Positions 25,147-34,345 of a stretch of DNA of 64,000 nt are shown piece by piece. Origin of the DNA: Solitalea koreensis (GTDB lineage Bacteria; Bacteroidota; Bacteroidia; Sphingobacteriales; Sphingobacteriaceae); NCBI RefSeq assembly GCF_900182575.1, contig NZ_FXSZ01000002.1:507884-571883 (forward strand), given 5' to 3'. The position numbers and the translations under genes were made by a program. The notes under the pieces were generated by a model. It saw nothing but the letters and a program-made list of their open reading frames with translations, was not told the origin of the DNA and searched no databases. How positions within the stretch are numbered: the first letter of the stretch is position 1; the number at the start of each line of letters is the position of its first letter.

Positions 25147-25495
25147 TTAGTTAAGGCTTTCCTGAGAAGTCTTAACGATCAAAGTCAGTATATTGACAAT
25201 CTGATTAGACTCTGCCAAATATTTTAAATAATCATAACTTACCAGTTGACTTTTATCTAATAAACGAATGAAATATCGAACCTCCCTTGCCTCTTTTAAC
25301 GCAATACACATTTTAGCAATGAATTTTTTTTTGATATTGCAGCTACACCTTCTTCGACATTTGCTCCAACACTTGTCCCCGCTCTTAAAATCTGTTTTGC
25401 TAAAAATATTCATGATACTTTGATAAAAATGAATATAGCTCAATTATTGGCAATGCGAAATCAAATGATTTGTTTAAAATGAGGTTGTCTTTCAT
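25147..25495 (-). pseudogene. Frameshifted four-helix-bundle (S23/IVP-type) protein gene
   Basis: Three reading frames joined in order give a complete member of the four-helix-bundle protein family seen in 23S rRNA insertions and elsewhere. They are MKDNLILNKSFDFALPIIEL (from the ATG at 25495), then AKQILRAGTSVGANVEEGVA, then KFIAKMCIALKEAREVRYFI to the stop at 25147. One frame change is at a T5 run near 25415 and the other at a 9-A run (25324-25332). Both look like single-nucleotide indels. It is probably inactive unless slippage at the homopolymers restores it. Confidence 0.75.
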
Positions 25496-25561
25496 GGTAG
25501 CTTTTAATTAATATTTCCTAATTCAACATTAATAATTCAACTTAATTTCTTCAACATTCAT

Positions 25562-28039
25562 TTACTTCCCCAACTCTATCATATTCACAAATAGTCGGTA
25601 AGCACCGGGTACACCGGCAGGTAATTCTCGGAAGAAAACAACCCCCGTATAAACGAAATACCCTTTACCGTATTGAGTAATCAAGGTGCTTCCTTTTGAT
25701 GATTTTTCATTCGGATCATTCATACTGAGAGGTGTCTGATAATTCGCGTCCCAATCGCCGGCGAAATAAATGCCTCTCTCCTGTATCCAACCTTTAAAAT
25801 CATCCGCGGTAATCTTATTCGGCGAATTTAGGACCGGATGTTGCGGCAATTCAAAACGGATTTCAGCATTTTCATCTGTTACACGATCACGGGAAATGGT
25901 GAAAGGGTATGGACCGATCGGAGATTTAACTCCTCCTAAAAAGTTATTGGTATTGTACTGAACAATCAAATTACCTCCATTCTTCACATAATTCATCAAT
26001 TTATCGTAATAAAACTTCATACGGTCATTGGTATTATAAGCTCTAACACCTACGATAATGGCATTGAAAGAAGATAGGTCAATTCCGTTGCTTAACATAT
26101 CATCCGTAAGGAACTTAACATCATAACCAATTTGTATCAAGCTTTGGGGAATGTCATCACCTGCTCCAACGATGTATCCAATCAACTTTGATTTACGTAT
26201 CAAATTAAAATGAGAAAGTCTGGCTTCGGCATAGGGGAATAAGGTTTGAACCGGAATGTGTTTATAAATAATTGTGGTTAAACCTTGCGAATATTCCTTA
26301 CCATCCATCATTGCCACCGCTTTAAGAATACCTTGAGAACTGCCTCCTGAAGGAGTTACCATGAATTCAAGGGTTTGCTCCTCATCTTTTGCTTTTAAAT
26401 TGAAACCGGAAGAAATAGGTTCCACATTCCAACCTTCTGGCAGTTTTAGTTTTACTGTTCCTGTACAATTTGCTACACCTGATTTAACAATAACCTGAAC
26501 TTTTTTAGGAGAATTATCGGGAAATACATACGCCTTTTCATTTAAAGTTACCATGACCGGTGGAGTAATCACAAAAGGTCTGTACACTTCGCCATCAACA
26601 GGATCGACTGCTTTATAGATGACAGGACGAGTAAATTCAATGGAGATTTTACCAAAATTCAAGAGGTATTTTACTTGCAGCGCTGCATCATTTTCAGGTT
26701 TACCGATTAATTGCTGGTTAGTCACATTAAACATCCCGATAGCATGTTTATCCGCCAACCAATATGGATTTGTAACCTTTGCATCAGACGGGATATTTAT
26801 TGCTTTCTCTAATTTATAGGAAACATCCTTTTCTAAAAGCTTCGAAGGGCTCTCCTCCGAACCATTGGGCAAAATAATCTTCTCAAGTGTTACAGGAACT
26901 TTACTTCTGTTTAATGCATTAATGGTTAACAGGAGATCAGCACCTTGGGCTGTTTCAAAATCTGCAGGATTCGCTTCCAACCAAAGTCCTGCACAGGCTG
27001 CAATCAACTCTTCCAGTTGCTTTTTCTTTTCTGCATGCCAATATGAATCCTTTATTGACCCTAGTTCTTGATACGCCTCAAGCAATAGCGGAAGAGAAGC
27101 TGAGGGTTGTTCAGGTTTATATTCTTTATAAACTTGCTGAGCGAGTTTTGAAAACTTTTCAGCTCCTTTTATGCGAGAAAATGACTGATCAATGCCTTCG
27201 AAAATATCTTTCTGAGGAACATCACCCTTAATCGGTTTAAAATATTCTAGGATGGAACCTCTTACTCGAGCAGATCCGAAACCTTGGCTCTTGTGATTAC
27301 TACGGCTTTCAGCGGCTATCTCGCCATATGATTTACCTAATAAGAAATTTTCACTGCCTACCTCTAAACTTAAATTACCACTCATATCAGCATTGGGGTT
27401 CCAAAAGCGAGCTGCATTATTGTAAAGCAAACGTTTTGCCTGCCAAACCCGTACATATTTTAATTGCTCTGGATACCGTGTTGGATCGGCCGCTGCAGTA
27501 AAAGCTTCCTCGGCCAAAATAGCGGAAGCAGTATGATGACCATGCCCACCACTTCCGTCGGTTGCAAAACGAGTTAATAGCACATCAGGTCGAAACTTAC
27601 GAATTGTCCATACAACATCCGCCAAAATGCTATCGCGATTCCAGATAGAAAATGTTTCTTCAGGATTTTTAGAAAAACCAAAATCATTAGCGCGGGTAAA
27701 AAACTGCTCACCCCCATCCACACGGCGTGCAGCTAATAACTCCTGGGTACGAATTAAACCCAATAAATCCCCTTGTTCATTGCCAATAAGGTTTTGTCCA
27801 CCGTCACCACGGGTAAGCGCTAAATACCCTGTACGCAGGCACCTTTCATTGGCCAGGTAAGCGATTAATCGTGTGTTCTCATCATCAGGATGGGCGGCAA
27901 TATATAAAACCGAACCTACGGTATTTAATTTCTTCAATCCTAATAAGATATCAGATGAACTGTACGATTTAGGGGTTTGCGCCTGTGAAAATTGAACTAC
28001 AACTAATAAAGCGAGTGCGATTTGGATGATTTTCTTCAT
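25562..28039 (-). CDS. Large secreted PIG-L (LmbE-like) deacetylase
   Basis: An 825-residue protein with a signal peptide (ALALLVVVQFSQAQ). The N-terminal PIG-L domain has the zinc motif AAHPDDE at 48-54 and the second metal ligand region in GSGGHGHHTAS. This domain removes N-acetyl groups from amino sugars in characterised relatives. A middle beta-rich region follows at about 380-610. The C-terminus resembles a glutamine-amidotransferase/ThuA-like fold with KNGGNLIVQYNTNNF and PHPVLN-like sequence. The long multi-domain form is common in Bacteroidota. The downstream symporter could import its product; this is inference. Confidence 0.85.
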   Translation of the reverse strand: MKKIIQIALALLVVVQFSQAQTPKSYSSSDILLGLKKLNTVGSVLYIAAHPDDENTRLIAYLANERCLRTGYLALTRGDGGQNLIGNEQGDLLGLIRTQELLAARRVDGGEQFFTRANDFGFSKNPEETFSIWNRDSILADVVWTIRKFRPDVLLTRFATDGSGGHGHHTASAILAEEAFTAAADPTRYPEQLKYVRVWQAKRLLYNNAARFWNPNADMSGNLSLEVGSENFLLGKSYGEIAAESRSNHKSQGFGSARVRGSILEYFKPIKGDVPQKDIFEGIDQSFSRIKGAEKFSKLAQQVYKEYKPEQPSASLPLLLEAYQELGSIKDSYWHAEKKKQLEELIAACAGLWLEANPADFETAQGADLLLTINALNRSKVPVTLEKIILPNGSEESPSKLLEKDVSYKLEKAINIPSDAKVTNPYWLADKHAIGMFNVTNQQLIGKPENDAALQVKYLLNFGKISIEFTRPVIYKAVDPVDGEVYRPFVITPPVMVTLNEKAYVFPDNSPKKVQVIVKSGVANCTGTVKLKLPEGWNVEPISSGFNLKAKDEEQTLEFMVTPSGGSSQGILKAVAMMDGKEYSQGLTTIIYKHIPVQTLFPYAEARLSHFNLIRKSKLIGYIVGAGDDIPQSLIQIGYDVKFLTDDMLSNGIDLSSFNAIIVGVRAYNTNDRMKFYYDKLMNYVKNGGNLIVQYNTNNFLGGVKSPIGPYPFTISRDRVTDENAEIRFELPQHPVLNSPNKITADDFKGWIQERGIYFAGDWDANYQTPLSMNDPNEKSSKGSTLITQYGKGYFVYTGVVFFRELPAGVPGAYRLFVNMIELGK

Positions 28040-28056
28040 ATGGTTATTTAGAAAAC

Positions 28057-28064
28057 TAAAGATA
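28057..28064 (-). promoter_or_regulatory. Probable -7 element for the PIG-L gene
   Basis: The complement reads TATCTTTA, one mismatch from TAnnTTTG, 17 nt upstream of the ATG. Confidence 0.4.
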
Positions 28065-28141
28065 GAAGAAAATTACTTTTCACTAAGGAATGCTTTTTAA
28101 GAAAGTGGTTTCACAATGATTGAAATATTAAATAAAGTACA

Positions 28142-28996
28142 TTAATCTTTAGTATTTGTTACCATCCGTCGATTGCGGCCAGACCATTCACTCCATGAAC
28201 CAACGTACAATTTGGGAATCTCCATCCCTGCATAAGCCATTGCAAGTAGCGTATGGCAAGCAGTTACTCCCGAACCGCAGTGCACTATTACATGCTCAGC
28301 CTTTTTACCCTGAAGCACTTGCGAATATTGTTCTTTAAGCACTATTGGCGTTTTGAAAAAACCATCAGCATCCAAATTACCTTGCAAAGGAATATTAATA
28401 GCTCCGGGGATATGGCCGGCAACCGAGTCAATAGGTTCTCTCAAGCCATCGAAACGGTCTTTTTCACGCACATCAATAATTAAATAATTATCATTCTGAG
28501 TTGCACGATCCACCTCATTTATGTCGGCTAATGGCAATTGCCATTGACTCGTTTCATAGACTTCTGTTTTTAAAGGAACCTCTTCTTTTGAACTAGTTGG
28601 AACACCTGTTTTAATGGCAGCATCAAAACCACCATCCAGCACCTGTACCTTTTTATGACCGATTGATTTTAACATCCACCAAAAACGGGATGCTGCATTT
28701 GCACCATTTTTATCATCGTAAATAACCACATGAGTATGCGGCGTTATACCAAGTCGTGTCAAAACCTTAGAAAATTGAATAAAATCAGGCAAAGGATGCC
28801 TTCCACCATCAGCGGGATCAGGTTTTACATTTGAGAGGTCCTTATCCAAATCAACATGTAGCGCACCATCGATATGTGCAGCGGCATATCTGTCTTTCGC
28901 ATCGGCACCTGATCTTGCATCAACAATAACGATTGGTGTTGACTGCTTCAATAGCAATAGTTCTTCAGGTTTAATAATTGGAGCTTCTTCTTTCAT
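28142..28996 (-). CDS. Two-domain sulfurtransferase (3-mercaptopyruvate/thiosulfate type)
   Basis: A 284-residue protein with two rhodanese domains. The N-terminal domain is inactive-type (IVIVDARSGADAKDRYAAAH). The C-terminal domain has the catalytic loop HCGSGVTACH with the persulfide cysteine near residue 240. The CGSGVTA loop is that of 3-mercaptopyruvate sulfurtransferases (SseA-like) rather than the CRxGxT/CRKGVTA loop of thiosulfate-specific rhodaneses. It would move sulfane sulfur to cyanide or thiols in the cytoplasm. It stands alone on the minus strand. Confidence 0.9.
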   Translation of the reverse strand: MKEEAPIIKPEELLLLKQSTPIVIVDARSGADAKDRYAAAHIDGALHVDLDKDLSNVKPDPADGGRHPLPDFIQFSKVLTRLGITPHTHVVIYDDKNGANAASRFWWMLKSIGHKKVQVLDGGFDAAIKTGVPTSSKEEVPLKTEVYETSQWQLPLADINEVDRATQNDNYLIIDVREKDRFDGLREPIDSVAGHIPGAINIPLQGNLDADGFFKTPIVLKEQYSQVLQGKKAEHVIVHCGSGVTACHTLLAMAYAGMEIPKLYVGSWSEWSGRNRRMVTNTKD

Positions 28997-29171
28997 GATA
29001 CTTAGGATTGTATTTTATTAAAACAACAGGGTGTTTTGGAGAACCTTTTTACAAGTTTTTAAGCTTAATTCTTTTTTCGGAGTAACTATCATTGAGTTTT
29101 TTATGCGATTAGACTACGCTTTGCATGGTGAATTTTGATGAACGATTAGATAAATGAATTCAAAAAGTATC

Positions 29172-30362
29172 CTACAAATAACTCAACCAAACTGCTTTAT
29201 TTCGTTTTTTAACACCTGCGAACCATCGGCAAGGGTAATACAAAATTAGAATAGCCAATATCCACATGAGATAAACCATGGGAAGTTCAAAACCATAAGG
29301 TATTTTTCCAAAACCATTAAATGGAGTGCCGATCATAAAATCAAACCTACCCAATGTTAATTGAGCAGCTATTAAGGCCAGAAAATGAACCAGGTAGATA
29401 TGCGAAACATAATAAAACAAAGGAACACGGCCGTAAATGGTAAAAAAATCAACAAGAGGCCCATTGGCCTTCTCAAAAAGAGCAAGCAGCAAAATGCCTA
29501 TTCCTATGGTAACATCCAGATAAAGTAAAGAAGGAGGATACTTTTCGACATTCATAAAGGAAAGGAAGCTATAAAGTCCGTTTTTTTGAACTGTCCATGG
29601 ATGCGGATCACCGTAAACATTTGCAAACCTTAGTATCAAAAATGTAAGAATCATCCCGGACCCAATCCATAAAAAAGACGTTAACCGCTCATGGCTAGGT
29701 AAAGTAAAAAAATATCCGAAACAATAGCCACAAGCCATTACTGCCACCCAAGGAATAAGTGAATACAATGCGAACAAAGAATAATTTGAGCTAACCTTTA
29801 TTATGTTTGGCTGATGTACAAAATTCCATATCCATGATTCGTTTCCAAACTGTTCGGCCTTAATACCGTCGAGGGCATTATGAAATAGAATAATGGACAA
29901 ACCAATAACTGCAATTGCCTTAAGCGGAAGACGAACCAAAGCGGAGAGCAAAATCATTGCCCAGCCGATGACCCAAATTACCTGCGCCACCGAAAAGCCA
30001 TCAGCCAAACTAAATGACCACCCAAAACGAACGATCGTAAATTCAAGAATAATCATCCATAATCCACGTGTAAACAAAAACATGGACATTTCTTTGGGGG
30101 GTTTCCCACGGTATTGCATCAGAAAAGCACCAACACCCGCCAGAAAAACAAAATTTGGTGCGCATAAGTGAGTGATCCAGCGCGTAAAATAGTAATCGGG
30201 AGTAGTTTGGGTCAAATCAAGCGGATTAAAGCGGGCGATAGAAAAATAATCGCGAACATGATCCAAAGCCATTATTACCATAATGATTCCTCGAAGTAAA
30301 TCAATGGAGATAATCCGTGTTGTGCTACTTGCTATTGAAGATGCCGTAGAAAACGATTTCAT
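29172..30362 (-). CDS. DUF1624 / HGSNAT-like membrane protein
   Basis: A 396-residue integral membrane protein with about ten hydrophobic segments. It starts with the family signature ISIDLLRGIIMVIMALDHVRDY (shown here as SIDLLRGIIMVIMALDHVRD), in which the conserved His-Val-Arg-Asp follows the first helix. It continues with ITHLCAPNFVFLAGVGAFL. The family is related to heparan-alpha-glucosaminide acetyltransferase and predicted to acetylate or otherwise modify a periplasmic glycan from a cytoplasmic donor. The exact substrate is unknown. Confidence 0.85.
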   Translation of the reverse strand: MKSFSTASSIASSTTRIISIDLLRGIIMVIMALDHVRDYFSIARFNPLDLTQTTPDYYFTRWITHLCAPNFVFLAGVGAFLMQYRGKPPKEMSMFLFTRGLWMIILEFTIVRFGWSFSLADGFSVAQVIWVIGWAMILLSALVRLPLKAIAVIGLSIILFHNALDGIKAEQFGNESWIWNFVHQPNIIKVSSNYSLFALYSLIPWVAVMACGYCFGYFFTLPSHERLTSFLWIGSGMILTFLILRFANVYGDPHPWTVQKNGLYSFLSFMNVEKYPPSLLYLDVTIGIGILLLALFEKANGPLVDFFTIYGRVPLFYYVSHIYLVHFLALIAAQLTLGRFDFMIGTPFNGFGKIPYGFELPMVYLMWILAILILYYPCRWFAGVKKRNKAVWLSYL

Positions 30363-30419
30363 AAGTAATTCATTTTAACCCGATTACTTCTATAAATTTA
30401 ATAAAATCAATCTTTATTA

Positions 30420-30455
30420 AATCAAAAAAGCGACCCTACCGGGTCGCTTTGATAA
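30420..30455 (-). terminator. Terminator of the metalloprotease gene
   Basis: AAAGCGACCC/GGGTCGCTTT stem with a 4-nt loop and, on the complement strand, a T6 run. It lies just after the stop at 30472. Confidence 0.88.
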
Positions 30456-30471
30456 GAAATAACTTCAATTC

Positions 30472-33051
30472 TTAAGATTTTGGTGATAGAGTATTGTTAA
30501 TGCGATCGGCCAAATCTTGTAAATGATAACGACTCATTGGATCTGTTATAGCAGGTAATGCAGCTTTTATAGCACTACGTAAGCTTACCAACTGAGCTCT
30601 GGAAATACTTGATACATCATTGGTTGCAGGATCTACCGCCTTAGGCCCTCTCATTTGAGCCATTGAATTAGATTCGCTGGCTGGTGGGGCATCGGTAGGC
30701 AATAGTTTGCTTAAATCAGCAACATAAGCCTTTTGAAGATTTCTAGTATACACATCAATTGCCTGATGATTGTACAATGGAGCCCATATTACTTTATTAA
30801 GGTCAGCAAATAAATCGGTAGCTAAGTAAGCCTTATTACCTGCAGTTGCTTCGGCATTTACTAACTTACTTATGGTATAAGGATCAAGTAATTTTTTCAA
30901 AGCGGTTTCTTGTATTCTACCAATTGCAGTTACCATATTAGCTCCGGTTCGGCTTGAAATATCTGTATTAATCAACCATTTTGGTGTTGTAAACAATTGG
31001 GCATTTAAAAAAACAAGGGCTTCTTTTTGTGTCGCTTTTGACACCAATTCATTAACAGGACCGGCTTGTTCAACTGTTTTAGGCGTTTGATAAACTCCTC
31101 CAACATTTTTCACTACATGGCCTATATAGCGATTATATTGACCAATTAACTCAGAATACAACTCACTCAGATTAGCATAACCCTGATTTGCTTCTTTAGT
31201 CCAGGTCATTAAATTTGGTAAAATACGTTGCAGGTTTTTAATACCGTAAGCACTCGCTTTCATGGCATTATCGCCCAGATCTTCGCTTTGTGAACGAGGA
31301 TCATCTGCGCTTGTTTCTGTACCGAACCAATATTTTTTATCAGTTGCCTTAGCCAATACCCACTTATTTAAAATCGGTGTTTCTTCATCTGCTGATTTAG
31401 CCTGAGGAATTAACTTATACCCCCATTCAATTGCCCATTTATCGTAAAAGTTAATACGAGGATAAAGATCGGCGCCGGTCAAACCATCTTCAGGTTGTGC
31501 TACATAGTTAAAACGTGCATAGTCCATGATCGATGCTGCATGTCCATTCTTTTTCACCCATTCTTTATCTCTTAATTTATCAACGGGATAAGCTGAACTT
31601 GATCCAAAATTATGACGAAGACCCAGTGTATGTCCAACTTCATGCGAAGACACAAACCGAATCAAATCACCCATTAACTCGTCAGAAAATTGCATTTTTC
31701 GAGCACGTGGATCATTCGGAGATGCCTGAATCAAATACCAGTTACGCAAGAGCTTCATTACATTATGGTACCAGTTAATATGACTTTCGATAATTTCACC
31801 TGAACGTGGATCATGCACATTTGGGCCGCTTGCATTTGGAATATCAGACGGTTTATACACAATTGCTGAATAACGAGCATCCTCTATTGACCATGTTGAA
31901 TCTTGCTCTTTAGTAGGAGCTAATTTGGCCATAATCGCATTTTTAAAACCCGCCTGTTCAAACGCCACTTGCCAATCGTTAACACCCATAATCAGGTATT
32001 TCCTCCATTTCTCCGGCGTAGCAGGATCAATATAAAATACAATAGGTTTCTTAGGTTCTACCAGCTCACCGCGTTTGTACTTTTCAATATCTTCAGTTTT
32101 GGGTTCCAGCTTCCAGCGGGTAATCATCTGAATTTTCTTAACGCCTTGTGGATTTGCATCAAAATCAGTTACCGAAGTAGTAAAATAACCTACACGATCA
32201 TCAGCATAACGAGGCTGCATTGGTTTTTCGGGGAGCAGCACTAATGAACTGTTTAACTCAACAGTTGCAAAACCAGCTTCAGCAGGTGCGCTGGAAGTAC
32301 CACCCATTGAAGGTCCACCTTTTAAATAGGTTTTTACCGTTTTAATTTCTGTATTTATTGGAAATGACTTTACACTTGAGATGTATGATTTATCAGGCTG
32401 AAACATTCGTAGCTTTAAGCCCGCCTTTTTTTGCTGATCAAAGAACAGGATATCATTATCACCACTCAAATAATCAGTAAAATCAATCAAAACACCTTTA
32501 TTTCTTTCTGAAAAAGCTTTGATATCAAAAGAACCTACGATAGGTTGGATATTAGAGTTCATTACCGAATGATACATATCCTGAGTGGAGTCCTTTGATA
32601 CTTCTGAGTAAGAAATATTCTTCAAAAAGACTTTATTATTGGGACCAATCTCAAAACGGATTATGTTCTCATTTACCTCATCACCTGCAAAACCGTCCAT
32701 TTGATTACGAATCCCAACTCCTGATTTCGAGAGCCTGCTCACTACCAAAATATCTTTCCCCATTAACTTGTAGGGTATTTCGAAATAGTACTTTTCATCC
32801 AGTTTGTAAACATTAAATAAACCAGAATCGGAAACTGCTTTTGAATTAATTAGTTCTCTGAATTTTCGAGGACTACCTTTCGGCATATTAGCCCTGGCTG
32901 AATCAACAGGTCTGCCCATCATTTGAGATCTCATTGCCGCCGTTTTGGCCGGATCTGGTTGTGTCTGCGCATTTACCGTTGGACAATAAACGCTGCTTAA
33001 AAAGCATAGTACTATCCCTGTCGTCAGTAATAGACGATTTTTTTTGTTCAT
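30472..33051 (-). CDS. Secreted zinc-dependent metalloprotease (DUF5117/DUF4953 type)
   Basis: An 859-residue exported protein. It begins with a signal peptide whose hydrophobic core is LLLTTGIVLCFLSSVY. An N-terminal domain of the DUF5118/5117 kind comes first (RKFRELINSKAVSDSGLF, then YFEIPYKLMGKDILVVSRLS). The metzincin-type zinc motif HEVGHTLGLRHNF is near residue 470. A long C-terminal region includes SIMDYARFNYVAQPEDG, the Met-turn equivalent. The family is common in Bacteroidota and probably acts in the periplasm or outside the cell. A direct repeat upstream may be its operator. Confidence 0.9.
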   Translation of the reverse strand: MNKKNRLLLTTGIVLCFLSSVYCPTVNAQTQPDPAKTAAMRSQMMGRPVDSARANMPKGSPRKFRELINSKAVSDSGLFNVYKLDEKYYFEIPYKLMGKDILVVSRLSKSGVGIRNQMDGFAGDEVNENIIRFEIGPNNKVFLKNISYSEVSKDSTQDMYHSVMNSNIQPIVGSFDIKAFSERNKGVLIDFTDYLSGDNDILFFDQQKKAGLKLRMFQPDKSYISSVKSFPINTEIKTVKTYLKGGPSMGGTSSAPAEAGFATVELNSSLVLLPEKPMQPRYADDRVGYFTTSVTDFDANPQGVKKIQMITRWKLEPKTEDIEKYKRGELVEPKKPIVFYIDPATPEKWRKYLIMGVNDWQVAFEQAGFKNAIMAKLAPTKEQDSTWSIEDARYSAIVYKPSDIPNASGPNVHDPRSGEIIESHINWYHNVMKLLRNWYLIQASPNDPRARKMQFSDELMGDLIRFVSSHEVGHTLGLRHNFGSSSAYPVDKLRDKEWVKKNGHAASIMDYARFNYVAQPEDGLTGADLYPRINFYDKWAIEWGYKLIPQAKSADEETPILNKWVLAKATDKKYWFGTETSADDPRSQSEDLGDNAMKASAYGIKNLQRILPNLMTWTKEANQGYANLSELYSELIGQYNRYIGHVVKNVGGVYQTPKTVEQAGPVNELVSKATQKEALVFLNAQLFTTPKWLINTDISSRTGANMVTAIGRIQETALKKLLDPYTISKLVNAEATAGNKAYLATDLFADLNKVIWAPLYNHQAIDVYTRNLQKAYVADLSKLLPTDAPPASESNSMAQMRGPKAVDPATNDVSSISRAQLVSLRSAIKAALPAITDPMSRYHLQDLADRINNTLSPKS

Positions 33052-33112
33052 GTTAATTGATTGTAAGTTGAATAATTAACTGAAAGTAAAAACTATTTTA
33101 AAACAAAATAGT

Positions 33113-33151
33113 TGAGTAACTAAAATGTTAGGTATGAGTAACTAAAATGTT
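33113..33151 (-). promoter_or_regulatory. Direct-repeat operator candidate upstream of the metalloprotease
   Basis: TGAGTAACTAAAATGTT occurs at 33113-33129 and exactly again at 33135-33151, a 22-bp period (two helical turns). It is 62-100 nt upstream of the metalloprotease ATG. Tandem direct repeats at this period are how LytTR and some other dimeric regulators bind. No other function is apparent. Confidence 0.45.
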
Positions 33152-33264
33152 TCAAAGGTAAAATATATCAATTCGGAATCGAATGCAGAAAGGCGCTTAT
33201 GCCAGAATTACGATTATGAACCGATTATTTTAGAAACAATCGGTTCATTGTAAAAAGTATATTA

Positions 33265-34236
33265 TCAATGTTCGCGTACCATTAACTGGCCGGCAAAATC
33301 GATTAATTGTTTCTTTCTTTCAGGAGTAACCTCAATACAATTTATATGATCCATAGCCTTTACAACAAAAGAATGCATCATATTCTCTGCCTGCTCTCTA
33401 ATATTTAATTGATTATAGATGTTGGTAACGGCCTTTACTTTTTCATCAGCATCGAAAATCGGTATGTTAATCCAATGTTTAAGTTCATCTTTAGTTGAAT
33501 GCTCAGCCAGTTCGATTGCTTTGATGAGTAAATAGGTTTTTTTATTAGCGATAATATCACCCCCAACTTGTTTCCCAAACTTATCTGGATCGCCAAACAC
33601 GTCCAAAATATCATCTTGCAACTGGAAAGCGATTCCAAGATTTTTCCCGAATTCATATAAGTGCTGAGCCTCTGCTTCAGCAGCACCACCAATCAGGGCT
33701 CCAATTTTTAAACTTGCACCTAGCAATACCGCCGTTTTTAGGCCGATCATCTCTATGTATTGCTCAACTTCTACATTTGCATGCCCCTCAAAATTCATAT
33801 CCATTTGCTGACCCTCACATACTTCTGCCGCAGTTTTATTGAAAATATCAAGAACTGTTCGCAGTAAATGATCATCAACCTGCATCATAAGTTCATATGC
33901 CTTAACCAACATTACATCTCCTGAAAGAATGGCAATATTCGGATTCCATTTTTCGTGTACCGTTTTTTTACCACGACGCAGTGGAGCATTGTCCATAATA
34001 TCGTCATGCATCAAACTAAAATTATGGAATACTTCAATACCCAATGCTGCTTTTAATGCAGGTTGAACATCTTCCGAAAAAACATTACAGGCCATTAACG
34101 TTAACACCGGGCGCATACGCTTACCACCCAATGCCATTAAATAAGTAATAGGTTCGTACAACTCCCCTGGATTGCCAGGTAATGCTAACTGCTCTACCTC
34201 TGTATTTATTAAATGTTGAAGTTCTTTAATTTTCAT
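33265..34236 (-). CDS. Polyprenyl (farnesyl/geranylgeranyl/octaprenyl-type) diphosphate synthase
   Basis: A 323-residue trans-prenyltransferase that condenses isopentenyl diphosphate with an allylic diphosphate. The first aspartate-rich motif is in MHDDIMDNAPLRRGKKTVH and the second in FQLQDDILDVFGDPDKFG, with GGKRMRPVLTLMAC near the N-terminus. Chain length cannot be assigned with certainty. The start is taken at MKIKELQ (34236); a longer frame starting at 34296 translates AT-rich repeat DNA. rnr lies upstream on the same strand. Confidence 0.92.
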   Translation of the reverse strand: MKIKELQHLINTEVEQLALPGNPGELYEPITYLMALGGKRMRPVLTLMACNVFSEDVQPALKAALGIEVFHNFSLMHDDIMDNAPLRRGKKTVHEKWNPNIAILSGDVMLVKAYELMMQVDDHLLRTVLDIFNKTAAEVCEGQQMDMNFEGHANVEVEQYIEMIGLKTAVLLGASLKIGALIGGAAEAEAQHLYEFGKNLGIAFQLQDDILDVFGDPDKFGKQVGGDIIANKKTYLLIKAIELAEHSTKDELKHWINIPIFDADEKVKAVTNIYNQLNIREQAENMMHSFVVKAMDHINCIEVTPERKKQLIDFAGQLMVREH

Positions 34237-34239
34237 TAA

Positions 34240-34342
34240 TATTAGATATGATATTAGATATGCGTATTGAGATTTGAGTATTGAGACGAAATACAATCAT
34301 TTATTTTATATCTCAATACACAAATCGCATATCTCAAATCCT
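34240..34342. repeat. AT-rich inverted repeat between rnr and the polyprenyl synthase gene
   Basis: Units such as attagatatgatattagata, then atgcgtattgagatttgagt, appear again in inverted order as atctcaatacacaaatcgca followed by tatctcaaatcc. The arms (about 34258-34290 and 34303-34340) are imperfect complements. It belongs to the same repeat class as 46385-46480. Confidence 0.5.
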
Positions 34343-34345
34343 TTT

